DNA of 19,429 bases from DATGQT01 sp033720695 (lineage in GTDB: Bacteria > Bacteroidota > Rhodothermia > Rhodothermales > Rubricoccaceae), in assembly GCA_033720695.1 (NCBI GenBank), contig JAWWCA010000044.1, forward strand, positions 1 to 19,429. The letters run 5' to 3'. Shown piece by piece: positions 7,246 through 14,894 of this stretch. Numbering within the stretch: position 1 is the first letter of the stretch; every line of letters starts with the position of its first letter. The notes under the pieces were generated by a model. The model searched no databases. It was not told the origin of the DNA and saw only the letters and a list, made by a program, of their open reading frames with translations. A program made the position numbers and the translations under genes.

Positions 7246-7276
7246 TTGGCTCAGGCCCCGAGATCCTTTACCTTTG
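7246..7276 (+). promoter_or_regulatory. Bacteroidota-type promoter (TTG-N20-TAnnTTTG) for the secreted protein
   Basis: TTG at 7246-7248 and a perfect TACCTTTG at 7269-7276 are separated by 20 bases. This matches the known Bacteroidota -33/-7 promoter consensus. The predicted transcript would have a leader of about 65 bases before ATG 7348. It is the best promoter match in the window. Confidence 0.7.
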
Positions 7277-7347
7277 GGTCTCCCGGTTCTCCATCATGGG
7301 CATCCCGGGTCGGCCGCGACCCCCGCCCCCAACTCCCAGAGTAGATC

Positions 7348-9999
7348 ATGAAGCTTCATCCGCTGGCCGTGTTGGGCGGCCTCCTCGGGATCGCTGTGCT
7401 CGGGACCGTCGTGGTCCAGCAGCAGAGCGCCGACCACGCGGCCGCCACCCTCGACGCCGACCGCGCCGCCTTCGAGGCGATGCTGGCGGCGCACCCCTAT
7501 AGCACGCGCCCCCGCATGACGCGCGAGCAGCTCCGCGCCATCCCCAAGCGAGACCGCCCGGACCTCGCCATCGAGCAGGACTTCCTCCGCACCCTCGACC
7601 CCGCCACCGGGGAGGTGCCCGTCGAGCGGAAGTACGCCGCCAACCTCGAGGCGCGGCGCCTCCAGGCCGCCGCCGAGGCGCGCGGGGGCGGCCCCCTCGT
7701 GACCGAGGCGTGGGAGGAGCGCGGCCCCGACAACGTCGCCGGCCGGACGCGCGCGATCCTCTTCGACCCGAACGACCCGTCGGGCACGAAGGTGTGGGCC
7801 GGCGGCGTCGCCGGCGGCCTCTGGTACACCGACGACATCACGGACGAGGACGCGACCTGGACCTCCGTCAACGACTTCTGGTCCAACCTCGCCATCGGCG
7901 CCATCGCCGCCCACCCGACCGACACGCAGGTGATGTACGTCGGCACCGGCGAGGGCTTCCCCAACATCGACGCGGTGCGCGGGGCGGGCATCTTCAAGTC
8001 CGCCGACGGGGGCGCGACGTGGGCCCGGCTCCCCTCCACCGAGACCTCCGCCTTCTACAACACCCAGGGCCTCGCCGTCCACCCCACGACGGGCGACGTC
8101 TACGCGGCGACCTCGGCGGGGCTCTACCGCTCGCAGGACGGCGGCGGCAGCTGGGAGCTCGTGCTGGGCGGCGCGGGCCGGGACCTCGAGATCGCCGCCG
8201 ACGGCGTGATCTACGTCTCGCTGATCACGTTCACGGGGCAGGTCCACGCCTCCGCCACGGGCGACTTCGGGAGCTGGCAGCTGCTCAACAACGGGACCAA
8301 CGGGTTCCCGAACAACGGCCTCGCCCGCATCGAGCTCGCCACGACGGCCGCCGACCCGGCCGTGCTCTACGCCGTGGCTGAGGCCGGCGGCGGCGTGCAG
8401 GGGATCTACCGGACCGCCGACCGCGGCACGACGTGGACCGCCGTCCCCCGGCCTAACGACGTCGAGTACGGCCCGGAGTTCTCGCGCGGCCAGGCGTGGT
8501 ACGACCTCACGATCGCGGCCGACCCCACCGACCCCGACGTCGTGTTCGTCGGCGGGATCAACCTCTTCAAGACGGTCAACGGCGGCACGACCTGGAGCCA
8601 GGTCTCGCACTGGTACGGCGGGTTCTTTCACCAGTATGTCCACGCCGACCAGCACCACATCGTGTTCAAGCCCGGCTCCTCCACCGAGGTCCTCTTCAGC
8701 AACGACGGCGGCGTCTACTACACCGCCGACGCGACGGCCCCGGTGCCGGTGATCGCGGCCCGGAACAACGGGTACAACGTGACCCAGTTCTACGCCGGCG
8801 CCATCTCGCCCGACCCCGGCAACGACTTCATGCTGGCCGGGTCCCAGGACAACGGCACCCAGCGCTACCTCACGCCGGGCGTCGGGAGCACGATCGAGGT
8901 GCGCGGCGGCGACGGCGGCTTCACGTTCATCGACCAGACGCAGGCCGAGGTGGCCATCTCGTCGTACGTGTTCAACACGTTCAACGCGAGCTCGAACTTC
9001 GGCTTCTCCTTCCCGACCGTCCTCATCAACGACCAGGGCTCGGGCAGCTTCATCAACCCGGCCGACTACGACGACCGCGAGGACATCCTCTACACGTACA
9101 AGACGGCCTTCGACTTCTACCGGGTCTCGGGCGTCTCGGGCGTCCCGCAGACGAGCGTGGTCCCGGCCGCCTTCAACACCGGCCTGACGCACTTCCGCGT
9201 CTCGCCCTACGCGGCACCCGGGACCTCCACCCTGTTCACCGGCTCCAGCGCCGGGCGCATCTTCAAGCTCGAGAACGCCCACGCGACGCCCACGCTCACG
9301 CAGCTGCCCAGCCCGCCCGCGCTCGGCGCGGTCTCGTGCATCGAGATCGGGGAGGACGAGGACCACCTCCTCGTCACCTACTCCAACTACGGCGTGACCT
9401 CGGTGTGGGAGACGGTCGACGCCGGGACGACCTGGGCGAACAAGGAGGGCAACCTCCCGGACATCCCCGTCCGCTGGGCGCTCTTCAACCCGCTCGACCG
9501 CAGCCAGGTGATCCTCGCCACCGAGGCGGGGATCTGGGAGACGGAGGACTTCGACGCCGCCGAGCCGACGTGGACCGTCGCGCCAGGCTTCCCCATCACG
9601 CGCGTGGACATGCTCCAGGTCCGCGAAGCCGACGGGATGGTGATGGCGGCCACGCACGGGCGCGGCTCCTTCACGGCGCCCTTCCGCGGCTTCGGCGTGG
9701 CGACCGAGCCGGGCCTTGACGGCGCCCTCCCGGGCACGCACGCCCTCTCGGCGCCCGCGCCCAACCCGTTCCGTGGGCGCACCGCCTTCACGCTCACGCT
9801 CGCCGAGGCCCAGCCCGTCCGCGTGGCCCTCCACGACGTCCAGGGCCGGCGCCTCGCCGTCCTCCACGACGGCGCCCTCGCGGCCGGGACGGCGCACGCG
9901 TTCGAGGTGGACGGCCGCGGCCTCCCCGCCGGCACCTACGTGGTGTCCGTCGCGGGCGAGCGCTTCCGCGACGCCCTCCGCCTCACGCTCGTCGAGTAG
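7348..9999 (+). CDS. Secreted Asp-box beta-propeller protein with T9SS type A sorting domain
   Basis: This is an 883-residue exported protein. Residues 1-30 form a signal peptide (MKLHP, then a hydrophobic run AVLGGLLGIAVLGTVVV). A charged, proline- and arginine-rich region follows. A propeller region then starts near WEERGPDNVAGRTRA and contains at least five Asp-box (BNR) motifs: SADGGATW (218), SQDGGGSW (262), TADRGTTW (356), TVNGGTTW (409) and TVDAGTTW (689). Such repeats occur in sialidases, sortilin-like and xyloglucanase-type propellers; I see no evidence for a particular enzyme activity. The C-terminus (about 802-883) is a T9SS type A sorting domain: PAPNPFRGRT, then VALHDVQGRR and LPAGTYVVSV. 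The protein is therefore expected to cross the outer membrane by type IX secretion and be attached or released at the surface. It has its own promoter upstream and a strong terminator downstream. Confidence 0.9.
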   Translation: MKLHPLAVLGGLLGIAVLGTVVVQQQSADHAAATLDADRAAFEAMLAAHPYSTRPRMTREQLRAIPKRDRPDLAIEQDFLRTLDPATGEVPVERKYAANLEARRLQAAAEARGGGPLVTEAWEERGPDNVAGRTRAILFDPNDPSGTKVWAGGVAGGLWYTDDITDEDATWTSVNDFWSNLAIGAIAAHPTDTQVMYVGTGEGFPNIDAVRGAGIFKSADGGATWARLPSTETSAFYNTQGLAVHPTTGDVYAATSAGLYRSQDGGGSWELVLGGAGRDLEIAADGVIYVSLITFTGQVHASATGDFGSWQLLNNGTNGFPNNGLARIELATTAADPAVLYAVAEAGGGVQGIYRTADRGTTWTAVPRPNDVEYGPEFSRGQAWYDLTIAADPTDPDVVFVGGINLFKTVNGGTTWSQVSHWYGGFFHQYVHADQHHIVFKPGSSTEVLFSNDGGVYYTADATAPVPVIAARNNGYNVTQFYAGAISPDPGNDFMLAGSQDNGTQRYLTPGVGSTIEVRGGDGGFTFIDQTQAEVAISSYVFNTFNASSNFGFSFPTVLINDQGSGSFINPADYDDREDILYTYKTAFDFYRVSGVSGVPQTSVVPAAFNTGLTHFRVSPYAAPGTSTLFTGSSAGRIFKLENAHATPTLTQLPSPPALGAVSCIEIGEDEDHLLVTYSNYGVTSVWETVDAGTTWANKEGNLPDIPVRWALFNPLDRSQVILATEAGIWETEDFDAAEPTWTVAPGFPITRVDMLQVREADGMVMAATHGRGSFTAPFRGFGVATEPGLDGALPGTHALSAPAPNPFRGRTAFTLTLAEAQPVRVALHDVQGRRLAVLHDGALAAGTAHAFEVDGRGLPAGTYVVSVAGERFRDALRLTLVE

Positions 10000-10019
10000 C
10001 CGGCGCGCCTCTGCGACCG

Positions 10020-10061
10020 CGCGCGGCGCCCCGCGGCCATCGGCCGGCGGGGCGCCGCGCG
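10020..10061 (+). terminator. Strong Rho-independent-type terminator after the T9SS protein
   Basis: The 15-bp arms CGCGCGGCGCCCCGC (10020-10034) and GCGGGGCGCCGCGCG (10047-10061) are perfectly complementary. They enclose 12 bases that can pair further through GGCC/GGCC. TTTAG follows at once. The stem starts 20 bases after the stop codon. The T-run is short, as is common in very GC-rich genomes, but the hairpin is the strongest in the window. Confidence 0.8.
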
Positions 10062-10121
10062 TTTAGTCCGGCCGCGGGGTGGACGAGACCAGGGGTGTCT
10101 CCACCGGGGAGGGCCCGGCCG

Positions 10122-10129
10122 TACCTTCC
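10122..10129 (+). promoter_or_regulatory. Possible -7 element before the radical SAM gene
   Basis: TACCTTCC resembles TAnnTTTG with two deviations, and it lies 31 bases before the preferred GTG start at 10161. No TTG is found 20 bases further upstream, so support is weak. If real, it excludes the alternative GTG start at 10095. Confidence 0.25.
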
Positions 10130-10160
10130 GGCGCCCCTCGTCCCCTCGCCCGCTCGGCCC

Positions 10161-11282
10161 GTGCGCCCTGTCCTCTGCAACTACTACGTCACCTACCGGT
10201 GCAACGCGACGTGCGGGTTCTGCGACATCTGGGAGCAGCCCTCGCCGCTCATCCGGGAGGCGGACGTCGCGCGCAACCTCGATGACCTCCGCCGCCTCGG
10301 CGTCCGCATCATCGACTTCACCGGGGGCGAGCCGCTCCTCCACCCCCAGATGGACCGGCTCCTGCGGATGGCGAAGGCGCGCGGCTTCCTCACGACGCTG
10401 ACGACGAACGGCCTCCTCTACCCCCGGCGCGCCGAGCGCCTGAAGGGGCTCATCGACCTCCTCCACGTCTCGATCGACTCGCCGGTGCCCGCCGAGCACG
10501 ACGCTTCGCGCGGCGTCCGCAGCTTCGACAAGGTAATGGAGTCGGTGGCGGTGGCGCTGGCGCTGGGCGAGCGGCCCGACCTCCTCTTCACCGTCACCAA
10601 CGAGAACGCCCACCACCTCGAGACGGTCTACGAGACGATCACCCGCCCCAACGGGCTGATCCTCATCGTGAACCCGCTCTTCGCCTACAACGGGCTCGGC
10701 GAGGGGCTGGACGAGGCCGTGATGGCGAAGGCGCGGGCGTTCGCGCGCAAGCCGTACGTCTACCTCAACCCCGCCTTCCTCACGCTCCGCGCCCGCGGCG
10801 GCAACGACCCGGCGCGCCCCGACTGCCGCGCCGTCTCGACCTCCGTCGTCATCTCGCCCTTCGACGAGCTGGTGCTGCCGTGCTACCACGCCGGTCTGGA
10901 GAAGCTGCCCATCGAGGGCCGGCTCTACGACCTCTGGCACTCCGACCGCGTAGCGTGGCACCGCACGATGGAGGGGCGCCACGCCGCCTGCGCCGGCTGC
11001 GCCATCAACTGCTACTTCGAGCCGAGCATGGCGCTGACGCCGACGAGCGGTTACTTCTGGGAGAGCCTCCCCTCGAAGGCGCGCTACGTGTGGACGAAGT
11101 GGGTCGTGCAGCGGCTCAGCCAGAGGCTCGGCCCGAAGGCGGCCGTGCTGCCCGACCTCAGCGGCTACGCTGCGCCGCCACCCACGCCCGACGGCGGCCC
11201 CGCGGGGGACGGTGCGGCCGGCGACGGCGCGGCCGAGGACCTCATCGCGCTCCCCGTGCTGAAGGCGGCGCCTCAGCGATAG
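10161..11282 (+). CDS. Radical SAM protein with SPASM-like C-terminal cysteine cluster, function unassigned
   Basis: This 373-residue protein starts MRPVLCNYYVTYRCNATCGF and has the radical SAM CxxxCxxC at Cys14, Cys18 and Cys21. FTGGEPLLHPQ and TLTTNG follow, the usual SAM-binding GGE strand and next strand of the barrel. In the C-terminal third, Cys222, Cys241 and the group Cys277-X2-Cys280-X3-Cys284 (ACAGCAINC) look like ligands for an auxiliary iron-sulphur cluster of the SPASM or twitch type. That type is common in enzymes that modify peptides or other large substrates. The last ~35 residues are Gly/Ala/Pro-rich and probably disordered. I chose GTG 10161 because family members begin within a few residues of this motif; an upstream GTG at 10095 would only add a Pro/Arg tail. 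No small substrate peptide gene is visible beside it. The end overlaps the convergent accC-like gene by 10 bases. Confidence 0.85.
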   Translation: MRPVLCNYYVTYRCNATCGFCDIWEQPSPLIREADVARNLDDLRRLGVRIIDFTGGEPLLHPQMDRLLRMAKARGFLTTLTTNGLLYPRRAERLKGLIDLLHVSIDSPVPAEHDASRGVRSFDKVMESVAVALALGERPDLLFTVTNENAHHLETVYETITRPNGLILIVNPLFAYNGLGEGLDEAVMAKARAFARKPYVYLNPAFLTLRARGGNDPARPDCRAVSTSVVISPFDELVLPCYHAGLEKLPIEGRLYDLWHSDRVAWHRTMEGRHAACAGCAINCYFEPSMALTPTSGYFWESLPSKARYVWTKWVVQRLSQRLGPKAAVLPDLSGYAAPPPTPDGGPAGDGAAGDGAAEDLIALPVLKAAPQR

Positions 11283-12772
11283 CGCCGCTGCACCCAGCGG
11301 CTGCCGTGATCCGCGGTGCCGTTCGAGACGAGGGGGGCAGGCGCGTGCTCCCGGGCGAGGAGCCCCGACGCGACCGCCGCGGCCCGGACGAGCGCGGCGT
11401 CGGGGGCGAGGGCCTCCGGCGTGAAGTGCTCCCGCACGAAGCTGGTGTCGAAGGCGCCCGAGCGAAACGCCTCGTGCTGCATCACGAACCGGCAGAACGG
11501 GATCGTCGTCTCGACGCCGGCGACCTCGTACTCCGAGAGCGCGCGGTCCATGCGGGCGATCGCCTCGGCGCGGGTGCGGCCCCACGCCGTCAGCTTCGAG
11601 ATCATGGGGTCGTAGTGGACCGGCACGGTGTCGCCCTCCTCGACGCCGGCGTCGACGCGGACGCCGAAGCCGGAGGGGGGGCGGTGGCGAAGGAGCGGGC
11701 CCGGTGCGGGGAGGAAGCCCGCCCGCACGTCCTCGGCGTAGACCCGGCACTCGACGGCGTGCCCCTGGATGGCGAGGTCGTCCTGGGTGTACCCCAGCGG
11801 CTCGCCCTCGGCGATGCGGAGCTGCTCGGCCACGAGGTCGAGCCCGGTGACCCACTCGGTGACGGGGTGCTCCACCTGGAGCCGCGTGTTCATCTCGAGG
11901 AAGAAGAAGTCGCCCTTGTCGAAGAGGAACTCGACGGTGCCGGCGCCGACGTAGCCGCAGGCCTTCGCGGCCTGGACGGCGGCCTCGCCCATGGCCGCAC
12001 GAAGCGCGGGCGTGAGCACGGCGCTGGGCGCCTCCTCGACCACCTTCTGGTGCCGCCGCTGCACCGAGCACTCCCGCTCGAAGAGGTGGACCACGCTGCC
12101 GTGGCCGTCGGCGAGGACCTGGATCTCGATGTGGCGCGGGGTCGTGAAGAACGTCTCGACGTAGACGCGGCCGTCGCCGAAGGCGCTCTGCGCCTCGCTC
12201 CGGGCGCCGCGGAAGGCCGAGGCGAAGTCCTCCGGCCGCTCGACGATGCGCATCCCCTTGCCGCCCCCGCCGGCCGCCGCCTTGACCAGGACGGGGTAGC
12301 CGATCTCGGCCGAGATGCGGGCGGCCTCCTCGGCGTCGTCGACGGCCTCGGTCGTGCCCGGCGCCATGGGCACGTCGGCCTCCCGCATGAGCCGGCGCGC
12401 CGCCGTCTTGTCGCCCATGAGCGCGATGGCGCGCGGCGGCGGGCCGACGAACAGGATGCCGGCGTCGGCGCAGGCCTCGGCGAAGCCGGCGTTCTCGGAG
12501 AGGAACCCGTAGCCGGGGTGGACGGCGTCGGCGCCCGCGGCCTCCGCCACGGCCAGGATCCGCTCGCCCACGAGGTACGACTCCGACGACGGCGCCGGCC
12601 CGATGGGGTGGGCCTCGTCGGCGAGGCGGACGTGGAGCGCGGTCCGATCGGCCTCGGAGTAGACGGCGACGGTCCGGATGCCTCGCTCGCGGCACGTCCG
12701 GATCACGCGGACGGCGATCTCGCCCCGGTTGGCGACGAGGAGGGTGCGGATGGGGCGCGGCGCGGGTGTCAT
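11273..12772 (-). CDS. accC: Biotin carboxylase subunit of an acyl-CoA carboxylase
   Basis: This 499-residue protein carries out the ATP-dependent carboxylation of biotin that feeds acetyl-CoA or propionyl-CoA carboxylase. It shows the full set of biotin carboxylase motifs: LLVANRGEIAVRVIR near the N-terminus, HPGYGFLSEN (85-94), the ATP-grasp loop AGGGGKGM (167-174), ECSVQRRHQK (234-243), and EMNTRLQVEHPVTE (293-306), which holds metal and catalytic residues. The C-terminal biotin-carboxylase domain follows. At 499 residues it is longer than the E. coli subunit (about 450) and has no fused biotinyl domain, so the biotin carrier and carboxyltransferase must be encoded elsewhere. ATG 12772 gives MTPAPRPIRTLL; the frame stays open upstream but that part is non-coding shadow. 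accA-type versus pccA-type substrate cannot be decided from this subunit. Confidence 0.93.
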   Translation of the reverse strand: MTPAPRPIRTLLVANRGEIAVRVIRTCRERGIRTVAVYSEADRTALHVRLADEAHPIGPAPSSESYLVGERILAVAEAAGADAVHPGYGFLSENAGFAEACADAGILFVGPPPRAIALMGDKTAARRLMREADVPMAPGTTEAVDDAEEAARISAEIGYPVLVKAAAGGGGKGMRIVERPEDFASAFRGARSEAQSAFGDGRVYVETFFTTPRHIEIQVLADGHGSVVHLFERECSVQRRHQKVVEEAPSAVLTPALRAAMGEAAVQAAKACGYVGAGTVEFLFDKGDFFFLEMNTRLQVEHPVTEWVTGLDLVAEQLRIAEGEPLGYTQDDLAIQGHAVECRVYAEDVRAGFLPAPGPLLRHRPPSGFGVRVDAGVEEGDTVPVHYDPMISKLTAWGRTRAEAIARMDRALSEYEVAGVETTIPFCRFVMQHEAFRSGAFDTSFVREHFTPEALAPDAALVRAAAVASGLLAREHAPAPLVSNGTADHGSRWVQRRYR

Positions 12773-12792
12773 TTCGGCAAGAGAGAGCGGTG

Positions 12793-12805
12793 GCACAGTC
12801 TGTGC
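12793..12805. promoter_or_regulatory. 13-bp palindrome in the accC-dnaJ divergent region, possible operator
   Basis: GCACAG (12793-12798), a central T, then CTGTGC (12800-12805) form a perfect palindrome 21 bases upstream of the accC-like start and 79 bases upstream of the dnaJ-like start. Its size and place fit a repressor site for the accC-like gene. I do not recognise the binding protein. Confidence 0.35.
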
Positions 12806-12823
12806 GCTCAGGGGCGGCGCGCC

Positions 12824-12831
12824 CCAACCTA
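12824..12831 (-). promoter_or_regulatory. Possible -7 element for the accC-like gene
   Basis: On the minus strand TAGGTTGG matches TAnnTTTG with one deviation, 51 bases before the ATG at 12772. The palindrome at 12793-12805 would then lie just inside the transcript. No clear TTG is present 20 bases upstream. Confidence 0.3.
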
Positions 12832-12883
12832 CGGATTTCCCCGACGGGCTGGCATACCGCCCCGCGACGACGCCCCGCTCCTC

Positions 12884-13792
12884 ATGGCTGAGATCACCGA
12901 CTACTACCAGGCCCTGGAGGTCGACGAGGGCGCGAGCGCGGAGGACATCAAGAAGGCCTACCGCCGCCTCGCCCGCGCCAACCACCCCGACCGGAACCCG
13001 GACGACCCGGGGGCCGAGGAGCGCTTCAAGGCGGTGCAGGAGGCTTACGAGGTGCTCTCGGACCCCGAGAAGCGCAAGGCTTACGACCGGGCCCGGCGCA
13101 ACCCGTTCGCGGGCTACGGCCCCGGCTTCGGCGCGGGCGGGCCCGGCGGCAACGGCGCCGAGTACGTGGACCTCAGCGACCTCTTCAGCGGCGGCGCGCA
13201 GGGCTTTGCCGACGGCGGCGGCTTCGGCGACTTCATCTCGCAGATCTTCGACGAGCCGCCCCGCCGACGCCGCCCTGCCAGGGGCCGCGACGTCGAGACG
13301 CAGGTGAAGCTGACGTTCGACCAGGCGCTCCGTGGTGGGAAGACCGAGCTGCGGGTGGGCGACGGCGAGCCCCTCCGCCTCACGATCCCGAAGGGCGTCC
13401 GCTCCGGCTTCAAGATCCGCCTGCGCGGCCGCGGCCGCCCGGGGCCCGGCGGCGGCGAGGCGGGCGACCTCTACGTCACGTTCCGCGTCGAGCCGAGCCC
13501 GCGGTTCCGCCGCGAGGGCGACACCCTCCACGTCGTCGAGACGGTCTCGGCGATGGAGGCCATCCTCGGCACCACGCGCGCCATCACGAACGCCTACGGC
13601 AAGACGGTCAAGGTGACGATCCCGCCGGGGACGCAGCCCGGCGAGCGCCTCCGCCTTCGGGGCCAGGGCGTCGAGACGGCCAAGCGGGCCGGCGACCTCT
13701 ACGTCGAGGTCCAGGTGTCGATCCCCCGCCACCTCACGGACGAGCAGCGCGCGGGGCTCGAGGCCTGCGCGCGCAAGCACGGCATCCTCTAG
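12884..13792 (+). CDS. DnaJ/CbpA-type co-chaperone (J-domain protein without zinc finger)
   Basis: This 302-residue protein stimulates an Hsp70 (DnaK) partner. The J domain is at residues 1-70 with the catalytic His-Pro-Asp at 34-36 (NHPDRN). A Gly/Phe-rich linker follows (about 76-120, with FAGYGPGFGAGGPGG). Two C-terminal substrate-binding beta domains begin at DVETQVKLTFDQAL, with LTIPKGVRSG and VTIPPGTQPGERLRL as their typical strands. The four CxxCxGxG zinc-binding repeats of true DnaJ are absent, which makes it a type II (CbpA/DnaJB-like) protein. Its length of about 300 residues is normal for that class. ATG 12884 gives the canonical TDYYQALEV start. It diverges from the accC-like gene, and its last four bases overlap the end of the convergent 356-residue gene. 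Confidence 0.93.
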   Translation: MAEITDYYQALEVDEGASAEDIKKAYRRLARANHPDRNPDDPGAEERFKAVQEAYEVLSDPEKRKAYDRARRNPFAGYGPGFGAGGPGGNGAEYVDLSDLFSGGAQGFADGGGFGDFISQIFDEPPRRRRPARGRDVETQVKLTFDQALRGGKTELRVGDGEPLRLTIPKGVRSGFKIRLRGRGRPGPGGGEAGDLYVTFRVEPSPRFRREGDTLHVVETVSAMEAILGTTRAITNAYGKTVKVTIPPGTQPGERLRLRGQGVETAKRAGDLYVEVQVSIPRHLTDEQRAGLEACARKHGIL

Positions 13793-14859
13793 CGGCCTGA
13801 GGCCGGCAGCGGCCGGCTGGGGTGGAGCGCCCGCCACAGCACGGTGTAGAGCGTCCCGGTGTCGGGGCCGGCGCGGAGGAGGAACGAGCGGTCGCCTTTG
13901 ACGGCGACGCGGACGCCGTTCCGGTAGCGCTCGGCGCCCGCGAGGGAGGGGAGGCCGTACGTGACGGGGTCGTGGCCGCCGCGGAGGAGGACGAGCCGCT
14001 TGTTCGTGACCTCGATGTGCCCCTCGCGCCACGTCCGCCCGTAGAGCGCCTCCTCCGGTACGGTGAGGCCGGCGGTCTCGCCGCGGTGGAGCGCCTCGCG
14101 GTGCGCCCGCAGCGCCACGCGCAGCCGCGCGTAGTTCACCTCGCGCCATGACCCGAGCGTGCTGAGGTGTCCCACCTCGCCCGGGAGCAGCCTGACGAAA
14201 ACGTCGGTGCGGGGCATCTCGCCGCGCTCGACCTGCCATCGGTGCACGGCCTCGTCCAGCATGCCCTCGACGCGCGGCGGCACACGCACGGCGAGCGCCG
14301 TCTCCAGCCGCTCGATCTCCTCGGCCTCCTCGGGGGCCAGCGCGCCGTCGCAGAGCGCGCGGGCGACGGACACGAGGAGCCGCTCGCGCGCCGCCGCTTC
14401 GTAGGCGGCGTCGGCCTCCGCCGGGTCGACGCCGAGGGTGTGCTGGAGGGTGTAGAGGAGGAGCCGGTCCTCGACTGCGAGGTGGGAGTCGGCGACGGCG
14501 GCGGCGACGGTGCGGCCGAAGGCGTGCTCGTGGAGCGGCTCGAGGGCGGCCGCGTCGAGGCGGAGGGTGCGGGCGAGGTGGGCGAGCGTGCGGCGGAGCG
14601 GCTCGGTGAAGCCGCGGGCGACGGCGTGGTGGAGGTAGGTGGCGTAGAGGGCGAGGCGCTCGCGGTGGAAGGCGCGCTTGAGGTCCACGCCATGCCGCCG
14701 GCCGATCCGGTCGAGGTCCTCCGGGCCCCAGTCCTGCGGCCCCTCCGACGACGCGATGAGGTTGTGGAGCTCGACGTAGGCCGCGCGCCCCTTCCGGGGC
14801 GGCACGAGCCGGTCGAGGGCGTCGTCGTCCCAGTAGGGCAGCAGGTCGAACGGCTCCAT
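13789..14859 (-). CDS. Uncharacterised protein: helical region plus possible PH-like C-terminal domain
   Basis: This 356-residue protein does not match a family I can name. Residues about 30-230 are predicted alpha-helical and include acid-rich turns such as ALCDGALAPEEAEEIERLE. That pattern is reminiscent of TerB-like helical domains, but is not proof of one. The last 80 residues look different and contain GHIEVTNKRLVLLRGG (from 280), a strand pattern seen in PH-like or GRAM-like 'short-term membrane-associated' domains. No signal peptide or membrane segment is visible. It starts 35 bases after the stop of the cysteine-rich membrane protein gene, so the two may be co-transcribed. Its TAG stop overlaps the convergent dnaJ-like stop. 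Confidence 0.7.
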   Translation of the reverse strand: MEPFDLLPYWDDDALDRLVPPRKGRAAYVELHNLIASSEGPQDWGPEDLDRIGRRHGVDLKRAFHRERLALYATYLHHAVARGFTEPLRRTLAHLARTLRLDAAALEPLHEHAFGRTVAAAVADSHLAVEDRLLLYTLQHTLGVDPAEADAAYEAAARERLLVSVARALCDGALAPEEAEEIERLETALAVRVPPRVEGMLDEAVHRWQVERGEMPRTDVFVRLLPGEVGHLSTLGSWREVNYARLRVALRAHREALHRGETAGLTVPEEALYGRTWREGHIEVTNKRLVLLRGGHDPVTYGLPSLAGAERYRNGVRVAVKGDRSFLLRAGPDTGTLYTVLWRALHPSRPLPASGR

Positions 14860-14894
14860 GGGGGGCGGGTGTGGAGCCGGAAGCTACGGGCGGC

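Noticed and set aside
7294..9897. Minus-strand open frame of 867 codons opposite the T9SS protein gene
   Set aside because: Low-complexity Gly/Arg/Val/Asp composition without motifs; the + strand frame has a signal peptide, Asp boxes and a sorting domain.
10095..10160. Upstream GTG start for the radical SAM gene
   Set aside because: It would add 22 Pro/Arg/Ala residues unlike the family and would place the candidate -7 element at 10122 inside the gene.
11273..12772. Idea that a complete acyl-CoA carboxylase operon is present
   Set aside because: No biotin carrier (MKM motif) or carboxyltransferase gene is found on either side of the biotin carboxylase.
12773..14239. Minus-strand extension of the accC-like frame through the dnaJ-like gene
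   Set aside because: The added sequence is antisense to dnaJ and part of the 356-residue gene; ATG 12772 gives the normal biotin carboxylase N-terminus.
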